From assembly GCF_024347135.1 (NCBI RefSeq), contig NZ_AP024908.1, positions 1,116,001 to 1,180,000 of the forward strand: DNA of 64,000 nucleotides, written 5' to 3'. Within the stretch, counting starts at the first letter, position 1; every line of letters starts with the position of its first letter. Positions 17,559 to 26,845 of this stretch are shown piece after piece. This stretch comes from Vibrio spartinae (lineage in GTDB: Bacteria; Pseudomonadota; Gammaproteobacteria; Enterobacterales; Vibrionaceae). The position numbers were made by a program, and so were the translations under genes. Below the pieces are notes generated by a model. It was not told where the DNA came from, ran no database searches, and worked only from the letters and a program-made list of their open reading frames with translations.

Positions 17559-18416
17559 CTACTCCTGAGAAGGAGCCGTCAGCAAACTGTCAAACGTCTT
17601 ATTGCCGTGCAGTCCTTCAAAGTCTGATTCTTCAGCAATGAACTCGCGCAGTGAAGGGCTGAGATCAACGGCGAGCTGTAGATCGATAATCGCCTGTTCT
17701 TCTGCGCCCAAACACGCGTAGGCACAAGCGCGTTGATACAACGCCGGGCCGTTGGTTTCATCGAGCTCAAGCACGCGGTTACATAAGCTCATTGCCCAGT
17801 GATATTCTTTCATTTCCATCACAGCGTCAGCTTTATAGGTCAGTGCTTCTAAATCTCCCGGACGAATTTTCAGAATTTCATCATAAACTTGCACTCGTTG
17901 TTCTGGTGTTTGCACACTCTGTGCTCTGAGCCACAAGTTGTGAATCTCATTGATAATCTCAATCTCGCGGTTATTGTCAGTGATGATCCGTGTTTTACGC
18001 TTCAGATCGCGCTCCAAGGCCAGAAATTTTTTCTCATAATCTTGCGCAATTTTATTTAAGCGTTTATCGGCCAGCTCACGCGTGTTGTTTTTCACCTCTT
18101 TCAATGAATGCCAGCCAAATAAAGCGATCAATGACGCGGCAGCAGCGATAATGTAAAAGAAATAAGTAACCGTAACATTGGCATAATTCATTGATTTATC
18201 GGCAACGCTCAATTCCCGATCCGTTATCTGGATGGTCAGACGGCGCTCCAGATCTTGTTGATCTTGTCGTAGTGATTTCAGCTCATCAAGAATATAGCGC
18301 TCGATAAGCGGACGCTCCAAGATATCAGTTTGCGAGTATTTCTGTTCCGGTTCTGCAACGGCAGTTCTCAGAAAAAGAGACAGTATAATTCCAACCATCA
18401 GTATAATTTTTAACAC
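17559..18416 (-). CDS. TPR-repeat inner-membrane protein
   Basis: 285 residues. An N-terminal signal peptide or anchor (MLKIILMVGIILSLFLRTAVA), a periplasmic helical stretch rich in charged residues (~25-80), one clear membrane span (~83-102, VTYFFYIIAAAASLIALFGW), a coiled coil (~105-150), and a C-terminal region with about three TPR-like helical repeats (~165-275: YDEILKIRPGDLEALTYKADAVMEM, AMSLCNRVLELDETNGPALYQRACAY, AIIDLQLAVDLSPSL). Such proteins scaffold other proteins; no function can be assigned. Monocistronic. Confidence 0.75.
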   Translation of the reverse strand: MLKIILMVGIILSLFLRTAVAEPEQKYSQTDILERPLIERYILDELKSLRQDQQDLERRLTIQITDRELSVADKSMNYANVTVTYFFYIIAAAASLIALFGWHSLKEVKNNTRELADKRLNKIAQDYEKKFLALERDLKRKTRIITDNNREIEIINEIHNLWLRAQSVQTPEQRVQVYDEILKIRPGDLEALTYKADAVMEMKEYHWAMSLCNRVLELDETNGPALYQRACAYACLGAEEQAIIDLQLAVDLSPSLREFIAEESDFEGLHGNKTFDSLLTAPSQE

Positions 18417-18525
18417 GGCAGACCCCTTATTTTTAAGACCACTTATCTTTCACACGGCAAGCGTCATCCACATTGTCTAATGAAATACAGCACGAAACAA
18501 TCCACAGTAGATAAAAAAACAATTA

Positions 18526-18539
18526 ATTTGTGCACAAAT
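18526..18539. promoter_or_regulatory. 14-bp perfect palindrome upstream of proV
   Basis: ATTTGTGCACAAAT lies ~170 bases before the proV start in a strongly AT-rich leader. Vibrio proVWX operons are known to be osmoregulated and repressed by the MarR-type CosR; whether this is such an operator is not shown by the sequence. Confidence 0.35.
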
Positions 18540-18707
18540 AATTCCACAAAAACATGAAAAAAAAGGAGAAATAAATAATCATTTAAAATCAACATGTTAT
18601 ATAGATAAAAAAACATCAAGAAACAGAAGCGCTTGATTTATATCCAATTAATGCTTAGAGTTCATTACATATAGTTGTTAATTTTAAACAATATGGGTCA
18701 TGATGAC

Positions 18708-19895
18708 ATGGAAGCTATCTTAGAAGTAAAACAGCTTTACAAAATATTCGGAGAGTCAGTTGACACCGCCTTTCCCTTAATGGAAAAGGGGCTGGATAAA
18801 GACCAAATTTTTGAAAAAACAGGTCTCACTGTCGGTGTCAAAAATGTATCGCTCTCGATTCAGGAAGGCGAAATTTTCGTAATTATGGGACTGTCCGGCT
18901 CCGGAAAATCAACACTAGTCCGTTTGTTAAATCGTTTAATCGAACCAACCCAAGGCAGTGTCCTGCTCAAAGGGCGGGATATTGCACGCATCTCCGCGCC
19001 AGATCTCCGCGAAGTTCGGCGTAAACAAATTTCAATGGTTTTTCAGAATTTTGCACTGATGCCACACATGACAGTGATCGACAATACTGCGTTTGGCCTA
19101 GAGCTGGCGGGGATTGATAAAGCAACCCGCTATCAACGCGCCAAAGATGCACTGTCACGAGTCGGACTGGATGCTTACGGGGACTCTTTCCCTGATGAAC
19201 TTTCCGGAGGCATGAAACAACGGGTCGGACTTGCCCGGGCATTAACCAATGACCCGGATATCCTGTTAATGGATGAGGCATTTTCAGCACTCGATCCGCT
19301 CATTCGTACTGAAATGCAGGATGAGCTGATCCGCTTACAGAACGATGATAAACGGACCATTGTTTTTATTTCCCATGATCTGGATGAAGCCATGCGTATC
19401 GGTGATCGAATTGCCATTATGCAAGATGGTGAATTCATTCAAGTCGGCACCCCGGACGATATTCTGCACAATCCGGCCAATGATTATGTGAGTTCCTTCT
19501 TCCGCGGCGTGAATGTCGCCAACATTTTCACGGCAAAAGATATTGCCCGGAGAAAAATCGCCACGCTCCTGAAAAAACATGACAATGATGGACCAGCCGC
19601 TGCACTACAACTGTTACTGGATAATGACAGGGAGTTTGGCATTGTCGTTGATCGGGGCTATAGCTATGAAGGCGTTGTCTCCATCGATTCACTCAAAGAA
19701 GCTCAAAAACAAAAACGCTCACTCTACAGTGCACTCCTGCAAGACACGATTCATGTTCATGCCGACACTCCCATCAGCGAATTAATCGGTCAAGTTGCGA
19801 CCGTCCCTTACGCGCTGCCTGTCATCGATGACAATAACCGCTATCTGGGTGTTATCAGTAAATCCCGATTACTTCAGACTTTAGACAGAGAATAA
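18708..19895 (+). CDS. proV: Glycine betaine/proline ABC transporter ATP-binding subunit
   Basis: 395 residues from ATG 18708, which gives an N-terminus ([16 protein letters not shown]) exactly colinear with E. coli ProV; an ATG at 18693 and a TTG at 18675 are alternatives. Contains the QILEKTG-like leader typical of ProV ([17 protein letters not shown]), Walker [10 protein letters not shown] (~63), signature [15 protein letters not shown] (~165), Walker [14 protein letters not shown] (~185), and two CBS domains from ~275 to the end that in homologues gate the transporter by ionic strength. First gene of proVWX; the stop is two bases before proW. Confidence 0.96.
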   Translation: MEAILEVKQLYKIFGESVDTAFPLMEKGLDKDQIFEKTGLTVGVKNVSLSIQEGEIFVIMGLSGSGKSTLVRLLNRLIEPTQGSVLLKGRDIARISAPDLREVRRKQISMVFQNFALMPHMTVIDNTAFGLELAGIDKATRYQRAKDALSRVGLDAYGDSFPDELSGGMKQRVGLARALTNDPDILLMDEAFSALDPLIRTEMQDELIRLQNDDKRTIVFISHDLDEAMRIGDRIAIMQDGEFIQVGTPDDILHNPANDYVSSFFRGVNVANIFTAKDIARRKIATLLKKHDNDGPAAALQLLLDNDREFGIVVDRGYSYEGVVSIDSLKEAQKQKRSLYSALLQDTIHVHADTPISELIGQVATVPYALPVIDDNNRYLGVISKSRLLQTLDRE

Positions 19896-19897
19896 TT

Positions 19898-20917
19898 ATG
19901 GCAATGGAATCCTCACAAAACGTTGACCCTTGGGCGACAAGCACCACAGCGAACAGTGACTGGTTAAATGCCAGCACACCACCACCAGAGACATTTCACT
20001 GGTTACACCCATTTAAAGACGCAGTCATACCCTTTGATCAATGGGTAGAAACGGCACTCAACTGGTTAGTAGAGCACGGACGGCCGCTATTTCAGGCGAT
20101 CCGTGTTCCAATCGATTTAATCCTCAGCTCATTCCAGACCGCATTAGTCGCCACACCGGCCCCCGTCATGTTAGTGATACTGTTTCTGCTGGCTTGGCAA
20201 ATGGCGGGGCTGCGCATGGGAATCATTTCACTGGTTTCATTAATTGTGATCGGTCTGGTCGGTGCGTGGAATGGAGCAATGGTGACATTGGCCTTGGTCA
20301 TGACCTCGGTATTTTTCTGCTTACTGATGGGGCTGCCGCTCGGCATCTGGCTAGCTCGGAATCAGACGGCCGCGAAAATAATCCGGCCGGTGCTTGATGC
20401 AATGCAGACAACCCCTGCGTTTGTCTATCTCGTCCCCATTGTGATGCTGTTCGGGATTGGCAACGTCCCCGGGGTCGTCGTGACCATTATTTTTGCACTG
20501 CCGCCCATCGTTCGATTGACCATCCTCGGTATCCAACAAGTCCCCGAAGAGCTGGTTGAAGCAGGTCATGCTTTCGGTGCAAGCCCGAAACAGATGCTGT
20601 ATCGCATTCAGCTTCCTTTAGCGATGCCATCGATCATGGCTGGCGTAAACCAGACACTGATGCTATCACTTTCTATGGTGGTCATCGCTTCAATGATTGC
20701 CGTGGGCGGATTGGGACAAACCGTATTACGCGGTATTGGTCGGCTCGATATGGGGATGGCAGCCGTTGGGGGACTTGGGATTGTGATTCTCGCCATTCTG
20801 TTGGATCGAATTACGCAAACCATCGGCATCGCAACCCGGGATAATAAAAGTCGTTGGTATCACGCAGGTCCCGCCAGTTTCATTTGGCGACTGGTTGCAA
20901 AAGCAAAAACCAATTAA
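19898..20917 (+). CDS. proW: Glycine betaine/proline ABC transporter permease
   Basis: 339 residues with an extended hydrophilic N-terminus (~1-90) containing DPWA and [20 protein letters not shown], then six or more membrane segments. The EAA loop reads [33 protein letters not shown], as in binding-protein-dependent permeases. Long N-terminal tails are typical of ProW. It assembles with two ProV subunits in the inner membrane. The stop codon sits inside a short 8-base tandem repeat (AACCAATT, 20908-20923). Confidence 0.96.
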   Translation: MAMESSQNVDPWATSTTANSDWLNASTPPPETFHWLHPFKDAVIPFDQWVETALNWLVEHGRPLFQAIRVPIDLILSSFQTALVATPAPVMLVILFLLAWQMAGLRMGIISLVSLIVIGLVGAWNGAMVTLALVMTSVFFCLLMGLPLGIWLARNQTAAKIIRPVLDAMQTTPAFVYLVPIVMLFGIGNVPGVVVTIIFALPPIVRLTILGIQQVPEELVEAGHAFGASPKQMLYRIQLPLAMPSIMAGVNQTLMLSLSMVVIASMIAVGGLGQTVLRGIGRLDMGMAAVGGLGIVILAILLDRITQTIGIATRDNKSRWYHAGPASFIWRLVAKAKTN

Positions 20918-21021
20918 CCAATTAACCATGGTTACCAAATAACAAAGCCATGACGTACGAGGAAATACCGCCAGTCAGTCACGAACTCAACCATCAGTCT
21001 CGTTTCTGATTGGCTGACCAT

Positions 21022-21064
21022 AGAACCGGACCTTCACATCAATGAAGTGTGTTCCAGCGGTTCT
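21022..21064 (+). other. Hairpin in the proW-proX gap
   Basis: Outer stem AGAACCG/CGGTTCT encloses an inner CTTCA/TGAAG stem, followed by TTTTCCTT. In a 231-base gap between proW and proX this could be an attenuator or an mRNA-processing/stability element that sets ProX levels apart from ProVW. Confidence 0.5.
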
Positions 21065-21148
21065 TTTCCTTGAGGCCCGAAAGCCTCAAATGCGGAACAT
21101 AGAGGATATTCGGGCATTGATAAGCTCATCTATATAAGGAAATCAAAT

Positions 21149-22156
21149 ATGAAATATACACGGAGAATGTTGATAACCACCGGTCTGGTATTATCAGCGT
21201 GTCAAGCCTCACTGGCTTTCGCTGAAGATTTACCCGGAAAAGGGATTACGGTTCAGCCCGTACAATCCACAGTTGCAGAAGAAACCTTTCAGACGCTGAT
21301 CGTCAACAAAGCGATGGAAGCTTTAGGCTACACCGTGTTACCCACCAAAGAAGTCGATTACAACGTCGGCTATACCTCGATTGCCAAAGGCGACGCAACT
21401 TACCTTGCTGTCGGCTGGTTCCCCCTGCACGTCAACAAATATGAAAAATCAGGTGGTGATGACGCGTTCTATGTTGCAGGCAACTATATTTCTGGTGCTG
21501 TGCAGGGTTATCTTATTGATAAAAAAACAGCCCAGAAATATAAGATTACTAATATTGAACAATTAAAAGATCCGAAACTGGCGAAGCTCTTCGATACCAA
21601 TGACGATGGTAAAGCGGATCTCACCGGATGTAACCCCGGTTGGGGATGTGAAAGTGTCATTGAGCATCAGTTAGATGCCTACGGTTTACGTCAAACCGTG
21701 ACGCACAATCAGGGTAAGTATTCAGCACTGATTGCTGACACAATCGCTCGCTATCACAAAGGCCAACCGATTCTGTATTATACATGGACACCATATTGGG
21801 TCAGTGGTGTATTGGTTCCGGGAAAAGATGTTGTCTGGTTGCAAGTACCGTTCTCAGCATTGCCCGGCAATCGGAAGAACATCGATACCAGTCTCCCCAA
21901 TGGTAAAAATTATGGTTTCGAGATGAACACAATGAAAATTGTTGCAAACAAAAAGTTTGCGCAAGATAACCCAGCCGCAGCGAAATTATTCTCACTCATG
22001 AAGCTCAACATCAACGATGTGAGTGCGGAAAACATGATGATGAGTCAGGGGAAAAATAGTACCGCGGATATTGAAGCGCATGCCAATGGTTGGATCAAAG
22101 CTCACCAGAAATTATTTAACTCTTGGATAGAACAAGCGAAAGCCGCAGCGCAGTAG
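21149..22156 (+). CDS. proX: Glycine betaine-binding periplasmic protein
   Basis: 335 residues with a signal peptide (cleavage probably after LAFA, ~residue 25). The betaine-binding tryptophans of the ProX fold are visible in [15 protein letters not shown] and YYTWTPYW. The mature protein delivers glycine betaine to ProVW. Start ATG has AAGGAAAT upstream. Last gene of the operon, followed by a strong stem-loop. The 231-base gap to proW is longer than usual for an operon and contains a hairpin. Confidence 0.95.
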   Translation: MKYTRRMLITTGLVLSACQASLAFAEDLPGKGITVQPVQSTVAEETFQTLIVNKAMEALGYTVLPTKEVDYNVGYTSIAKGDATYLAVGWFPLHVNKYEKSGGDDAFYVAGNYISGAVQGYLIDKKTAQKYKITNIEQLKDPKLAKLFDTNDDGKADLTGCNPGWGCESVIEHQLDAYGLRQTVTHNQGKYSALIADTIARYHKGQPILYYTWTPYWVSGVLVPGKDVVWLQVPFSALPGNRKNIDTSLPNGKNYGFEMNTMKIVANKKFAQDNPAAAKLFSLMKLNINDVSAENMMMSQGKNSTADIEAHANGWIKAHQKLFNSWIEQAKAAAQ

Positions 22157-22174
22157 TCACCACGCTAACCCATT

Positions 22175-22219
22175 CTGAAACCATCGTCAGGTCGCTCTTG
22201 AGACCTGTCTGATGGTTTC
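22175..22219 (+). terminator. Long stem-loop after proX
   Basis: TGAAACCATC pairs perfectly with GATGGTTTCA, and inside it AGGTC with GACCT, around an 8-base loop; 18 bases after the proX stop. No T-run, so termination strength is uncertain. Confidence 0.6.
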
Positions 22220-22441
22220 AGACATATTCTCCCAGAATCTCGCCACTTCCCTTTAATTTTTGTTCCTGCTGTTTTTATTCTTGAGTATCATAGCCACCCA
22301 AGTAACCGCAGGATTCGGTGTCTCTTTAAGACCACACATTCAGGAAACGGTCTGCCCCAATGGACATCCCATAGCAATATGCTCCGGTGCAGATCTTTCT
22401 TGATGCCATATGGTGCTGAATACATTCTCGGAGTGAAAAAA

Positions 22442-23788
22442 TTGAGCGTTCAAGAAGACTTATCCTTATTTATTGAATCACTGACACAAGCCGATGAGAT
22501 TGAACAGTCAAAACAACTGACCTCATATCTGAATCACGGCATGGATTCAGATACTGTGGCACGTTTACTTGAAGCATTAAAAGTAGAGCAACGGGTCAAA
22601 CTCTGGCGTGCTTTACCACTTGAATTTCATATTCCCGTTCTGACGGAAATGCGCTCAGAAGCACGGATTTCAGTGATTCAGAGTCTGACACCGATAGAGC
22701 TAAAATTAATCCTCGCGAAACTGGATAACCTGTCGCTGCTGGAGTGGGAAGATTCCCTGCCTGACGATATCATCAGTGAAGCACTACGATTAATCAGCCG
22801 GGATGAATTGGAGCTTTATGACCAAGCCAACCAGTATCATGACAACCAGCTGGGTCACTGGGCAAACCGTAAAGTGTTTACTTTGCCGTTCAATATTCGG
22901 GTCAGTCGTGCCAGAATCTTGTTGGATAAATATCAGGATGGCCCGACACCTTATATTTATCTGATCAATAAGGATAAAAAATTCCGAGGCCTGATCAGTT
23001 CCGCTGAGTTGCTGACCGCTGATCTTTCAGCACCGCTGAGTTCACTGAATAAAACCAATCTCACCCAACTCAAAGCAACCGCACCGCTTTCAGAAGCCGT
23101 CAGTGCGCTTGAGCATTCGGAATACCCGACGCTCCCCGTACTGGGGGATTACGGCATCTTAATCGGTGCGGTTGACTGGCAGTTTACGCTCAGTGTTCAG
23201 CGAGAAATTTACGAAGCCCGCCTGATGGCGGGGACCGGTATTCACGAAGGGGATGACTTATTTGCACCCGTTTTCAAAGGGGCACAAAAACGGGGGGTAT
23301 GGCTCGGTATTAATCTGCTGACCGCAATTCTGGCTTCGATCACGATTGGAGTCTTTGAAAATGTAATCGCGCAAGTCGTTGCGCTGGCCGTTTTGATGCC
23401 CATTGTTGCCTCTATGGGTGGCATTGCCGGCAGCCAAACCCTTACGTTAATGGTGCGGGCGATGGCTTTAAACCAGATCACGTCAGGCAACCGGTGGACC
23501 TTCCTGAAAAATGAATTGGGGATTGGCGCATTGAACGGCCTGCTCTGGGCATTGATTATCGGTGCACTCACTGGCCTGTGGTATCAATCGCTGGGATTGG
23601 GAATGACAATCGCTTTCGCCATTGTCGTCAATATTGCAACGGCTGGATTGTTTGGGGTTTTAATCCCGATACTGCTGGATAAATTCAAGCTGGACCCTGC
23701 ATTGGCAGGCTCTGTCATCCTGACAACCGTCACCGATGTTGTCGGCTTTTTTGCTTTCCTGGGGACGGCGGGTGCAATTTTACTTTAA
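22442..23788 (+). CDS. mgtE: MgtE-type magnesium transporter
   Basis: 448 residues if the TTG at 22442 is used: GGAG lies eight bases upstream and the length then fits the family (~450). The in-frame ATG at 22379 would add 21 residues without a Shine-Dalgarno. Domains in order: N-terminal superhelical domain (~20-120), a CBS pair (~125-250, YIYLINKDKKFRGLISSAELL, LPVLGDYGILIGAVDW), and a five-helix channel domain (~280-448) with MPIVASMGGIAGSQTLTLMVRA and the C-terminal TTVTDVVGFFAFLG where the pore Asp lies. Imports Mg2+ with cytosolic gating. Its 3' end overlaps the convergent binding-protein gene by four bases. Confidence 0.94.
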   Translation: MSVQEDLSLFIESLTQADEIEQSKQLTSYLNHGMDSDTVARLLEALKVEQRVKLWRALPLEFHIPVLTEMRSEARISVIQSLTPIELKLILAKLDNLSLLEWEDSLPDDIISEALRLISRDELELYDQANQYHDNQLGHWANRKVFTLPFNIRVSRARILLDKYQDGPTPYIYLINKDKKFRGLISSAELLTADLSAPLSSLNKTNLTQLKATAPLSEAVSALEHSEYPTLPVLGDYGILIGAVDWQFTLSVQREIYEARLMAGTGIHEGDDLFAPVFKGAQKRGVWLGINLLTAILASITIGVFENVIAQVVALAVLMPIVASMGGIAGSQTLTLMVRAMALNQITSGNRWTFLKNELGIGALNGLLWALIIGALTGLWYQSLGLGMTIAFAIVVNIATAGLFGVLIPILLDKFKLDPALAGSVILTTVTDVVGFFAFLGTAGAILL

Positions 23789-24579
23789 GCAGAATGACTG
23801 TCCGGTGTATTGCACTCAAAAGGTTGATGCAATGCATGTTTGACCATGAACTGTCGCTCGATCCCTTTGAGTTTAATGTCATCCAGAATCAGGTTGACCA
23901 TATTGAGTAATCGCTGCTGCCCGAGAGGCAGCAGATAACTGAATTGATGTTGTTCCGTCGGTGTCAGTTCCCGAATGGCAATCAATGAGGATTCGGTTGC
24001 CTGATAAAACTGCGCAAATGGTGTTTCGGCCATCATCACATCGATCTGCCCGGCGTCTACGGCCAATGGCATATTCAAGTAGTTCTCAAACGCCACAATA
24101 GTGGCTGCCGGAAAATACTGTTCAACCAACGTTTGATAAACTTGACCAACATGCACACCAATTTTTACCTCAGGACGGTTGAGCTGTGCAAGGCTACTGA
24201 AGCGTGATTGGTTGTCTGCTGTTGCCATCAACACATGACGAAAAGTGAGGTAACCTTGCGTCTGCTCAACCTCATACTGACCAGAGACTGAGCGAGGAAT
24301 ACCGCCCATCGCGATATCAAACCGGTCAGAATACAGCCCGGAGACCAGTGCCTGCCGTTCAGTCAACACTAATTCAACTTCAACTCCCAACTGCTCAGCT
24401 AAATAAGCTGCAATATCAATGTCATAGCCAGAAAAGTTCTCACCATCAAAGTAGGATAGCAAGTGATAATCTCCCGGAGTGCCGACCCGCAAGCGGCCCC
24501 GTTTTCGAATATGTGCTAATTGATCAGTCTGAGTGATAAAACGTAGACAACCGGCAATCAATATCATCCATTCAACCAC
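23785..24579 (-). CDS. Periplasmic solute-binding protein, family 3 (PheC-like)
   Basis: 264 residues. A short hydrophobic N-terminus (MVEWMILIAGCLRF) is a weak signal sequence; the rest is a bilobed SBP_bac_3 fold: LRVGTPGDYHLLSYFDGENFSGYDIDIAAYLAEQLGVEVELV, DRFDIAMGGIPRS, IGVHVGQVYQTLVEQYFP, VDVMMAETP-like IDVMMAETPFAQF. The opening GTPGDY...SGYDIDIA resembles periplasmic cyclohexadienyl/arogenate dehydratase (PheC) more than classical amino-acid binding proteins, but catalytic assignment is uncertain. No transporter genes adjoin it, which also favours an enzyme or orphan sensor role. Confidence 0.75.
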   Translation of the reverse strand: MVEWMILIAGCLRFITQTDQLAHIRKRGRLRVGTPGDYHLLSYFDGENFSGYDIDIAAYLAEQLGVEVELVLTERQALVSGLYSDRFDIAMGGIPRSVSGQYEVEQTQGYLTFRHVLMATADNQSRFSSLAQLNRPEVKIGVHVGQVYQTLVEQYFPAATIVAFENYLNMPLAVDAGQIDVMMAETPFAQFYQATESSLIAIRELTPTEQHQFSYLLPLGQQRLLNMVNLILDDIKLKGIERQFMVKHALHQPFECNTPDSHSA

Positions 24580-24626
24580 TTATTTGTTTGATGTACCCAA
24601 CCGATCTGCTCATATCATCCGGATTT

Positions 24627-25553
24627 TTATAACACCGTATTCCTGATCATATTCTGCTGCGGAGTGAGGTAGGCTTGCTGTAAATATCGCCGAATAGCCA
24701 GCATTGCTTGGGTAAAAGTTTTACCACGCTTCCAAGCTAAGCCGACACTCATCGGATCGATCACATCATCCAGAGAACGTGTTTCAATCCGCCGCCCCTC
24801 TAAAGACCACGGCCTGTAAACGAGATCAGAAAGAATGGCGACGCCCAATCCGTTCGCAACCATACTGCGGACCGATTCCACTGAACTGGTGCGGAGTATC
24901 ACATTGGGTTGCAACGATTTACGACACCAGTAACGCATAGCACTCACATCAGCTTCATCCACCGTCAGCATGATAAACGGCTCTTGTTCAATATCTTCCA
25001 AAACCAATGTTTTCTGCTGACTCAACCGATGGTGACTGGGTATCCAGAGCCTGCGTTCAGAACTGAATAATTTTTCAGAAACAACCTCTGACGCTATTAA
25101 GTTATCCGTCAATACAATCGCCATGTCAATTGAACCATCTAATAATTTATCTTCAATCTCCATCCGCTCAAACTCGTACAAATCAATTGAGATATTGGGG
25201 TACCACTGTCTCAATCGCTGTAAGTGGTAAGGCAACAGATATCCCAACGCCGTATAAGTGGCCGCGAAGCGAACGGAACCACAGGCTTCTTCATCCGTAT
25301 GTGGCATATTCAGCGCTTCATCAACACTTCTCAGAACCTGATAAGCATTATTCAAAAAGTGACGCCCCTGATCCGTCAACGTGACTCCCTGAGTGCTGCG
25401 CACAAACAAGGCCACCCCAAGTAATGATTCCAATTCCCGGATTGCAGTGGTCACCGCTGATTGTGAGATATTCAACTGAATGGCGGCCTGAGAAACCTGC
25501 CCAAGTTCAGCTGCTGCAACAAAATATTTCAATTGCCGAATGGTCATTGACAT
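24627..25553 (-). CDS. LysR-type transcriptional regulator of the pxp operon
   Basis: 308 residues from ATG 25553, preceded by GAGAG. Residues 3-62 are the winged HTH (RQLKYFVAAAELGQVSQAAIQLNISQSAVTTAIRELESLLGVALFVR) and ~90-300 the effector-binding domain. Divergently oriented to pxpA with a perfect 21-base palindrome in the 134-base gap. By the usual LysR logic it controls the pxp-type operon and itself; the inducer may be 5-oxoproline or a related lactam (inference). Confidence 0.92.
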   Translation of the reverse strand: MSMTIRQLKYFVAAAELGQVSQAAIQLNISQSAVTTAIRELESLLGVALFVRSTQGVTLTDQGRHFLNNAYQVLRSVDEALNMPHTDEEACGSVRFAATYTALGYLLPYHLQRLRQWYPNISIDLYEFERMEIEDKLLDGSIDMAIVLTDNLIASEVVSEKLFSSERRLWIPSHHRLSQQKTLVLEDIEQEPFIMLTVDEADVSAMRYWCRKSLQPNVILRTSSVESVRSMVANGLGVAILSDLVYRPWSLEGRRIETRSLDDVIDPMSVGLAWKRGKTFTQAMLAIRRYLQQAYLTPQQNMIRNTVL

Positions 25554-25568
25554 ATGTTTATCTCTCAA

Positions 25569-25589
25569 GGTATCTGATTTTCAGATACC
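25569..25589. promoter_or_regulatory. Perfect palindrome between lysR gene and pxpA, probable LysR operator
   Basis: GGTATCTGA-N3-TCAGATACC, symmetric in all nine positions of each arm, located 16 bases before the LysR start and ~100 bases before pxpA. Contains an ATC-N9-GAT core as in LysR binding sites. Confidence 0.7.
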
Positions 25590-25687
25590 ACAATATCTAA
25601 AAATAAATCTTTTTTACAGTACGCAAAAAGCTATATATTGAACGGGTTGCGTAAATATATAACCATAAATAATGGTGGTAGAAAACG

Positions 25688-26458
25688 ATGTTATCTGTTG
25701 ATGTAAACTCTGATATCGGAGAAGGATTTGGCCATTGGTCTGTCGGTGATAACGCAGACGCACAAATCATACCGCTTATCAGTTCTGCCAATATTGCAAC
25801 CGGGTTTCATGCGGGGGATCCATCCACAATGTATACCACCGTGGAACTTGCCAAAAAACATGGTGTTTCGGTCGGGGCGCATCCCGGGTATCGAGATCTA
25901 CTCGGTTTTGGTCGTCGCCATATTCATACTTCAGCCCCCGAACTTATTCACGATATCATTTATCAGGTCGGTGCTTTGAGAGAGATGGCATCCGCTCACG
26001 AAATGACTTTACAGCATATCAAACCACACGGTGCATTATACATGCATCTGGCAAACGACTACGAAGCGGCTAACTTATTTATTCATCAGCTCCACCGTCT
26101 TGCACCAGAACTTATTTTATATGTGATGCATGGCTCACCGCTCCATCAGCTTGCATTAGACAAAGGCCACTCCGTCATTTGTGAATTTTATGCAGATCGA
26201 GAATACGATCAAAGTGGATCAATCGTCTTTACCCGGAAAACCGGAATGTTGGATCCGAATCAGGTTGCAAACAAAATCCTCAAAGCGTGTCGCGAAAACA
26301 AAGTTACGACCATTGATAATCAGGAAATTTCTGTACAATTCGACTCAATCTGTATTCATAGTGATGCCCCGGGCGCATTGGCACTCGTTCAAGTCGTCAG
26401 ACAAACGCTGGAACAAGCCGGTATTTCGATTCAGGCGCCAAACCGTATGAATAATTAA
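25688..26458 (+). CDS. pxpA: 5-oxoprolinase subunit A (LamB/YcsF family)
   Basis: 256 residues. Hallmarks of the LamB/YcsF fold: VDVNSDIGEGFG, SSANIATGFHAGD, GVSVGAHPGYRD.LGFGRR, IKPHGALYMH, FYADREYDQSGSIVFTRKTGMLDP, CIHSDAPGALALV. PxpA works with PxpBC to cleave 5-oxo-L-proline to glutamate with ATP. The motif set is complete but the protein differs noticeably from E. coli PxpA (for example ADREY for ADRGY), so the substrate could be another lactam. First gene of pxpA - biotin carrier - pxpB - pxpC. Confidence 0.88.
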   Translation: MLSVDVNSDIGEGFGHWSVGDNADAQIIPLISSANIATGFHAGDPSTMYTTVELAKKHGVSVGAHPGYRDLLGFGRRHIHTSAPELIHDIIYQVGALREMASAHEMTLQHIKPHGALYMHLANDYEAANLFIHQLHRLAPELILYVMHGSPLHQLALDKGHSVICEFYADREYDQSGSIVFTRKTGMLDPNQVANKILKACRENKVTTIDNQEISVQFDSICIHSDAPGALALVQVVRQTLEQAGISIQAPNRMNN

Positions 26459-26475
26459 AATGGTATATCACCAAG

Positions 26476-26499
26476 ATTGAGGTAAAAATTGAGGTAAAA
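26476..26499 (+). repeat. 12-bp perfect tandem duplication carrying two Shine-Dalgarno copies
   Basis: ATTGAGGTAAAA is repeated at 26476 and 26488, directly before the ATG at 26501, so GAGGT occurs twice (8 and 20 bases from the start). Confidence 0.8.
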
Positions 26500-26500
26500 A

Positions 26501-26752
26501 ATGACAAATACATATCAAGTCACCTCGCCGTTGCCCGGTATTTTTTATCGGCGTCCGGCGCCTGACGTAGCGGAATTTGTCGCTGAAGGGAGTGAGATAC
26601 ACCGTGGTGAGGTGATTGGATTAATTGAAGTGATGAAACAATTTTCTGAAGTCACTGCAGATGTCGATGGCATCCTAAAATCGTTTTATATTGAGAACGA
26701 AGCGTTTATTGAACCCGGCCAAGTAATTGCCAGTATTGAAACGCAAGAGTAA
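26501..26752 (+). CDS. Biotin/lipoyl carrier domain protein (AccB-like), stand-alone
   Basis: 83 residues comprising a single biotinyl carrier fold. The hairpin LIEVMKQF matches the biotin-attachment motif (E-V-M-K with Gln instead of the usual Met/Leu after Lys), flanked by SPLPGIFYRRPAPDVAEFV and IENEAFIEPGQVIASIE. Such genes are often found beside pxpABC homologues, usually with a biotin carboxylase. No carboxylase or carboxyltransferase gene is present here, so if biotinylated it must use a partner elsewhere. Lies 42 bases after pxpA. Confidence 0.85.
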   Translation: MTNTYQVTSPLPGIFYRRPAPDVAEFVAEGSEIHRGEVIGLIEVMKQFSEVTADVDGILKSFYIENEAFIEPGQVIASIETQE

Positions 26753-26845
26753 CCCGATACTCTCGAAGTTAAAACGATAAAAATGGTCGATGCAACAGCC
26801 TGTCAGGAACATTCACTGACCAGCAAGAGGAAGGAGAATTAGGAC

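Noticed and set aside
23785..24579. Binding protein as part of an ABC transporter operon
   Set aside because: No permease or ATPase gene adjoins it; mgtE converges and lysR follows on the same strand.
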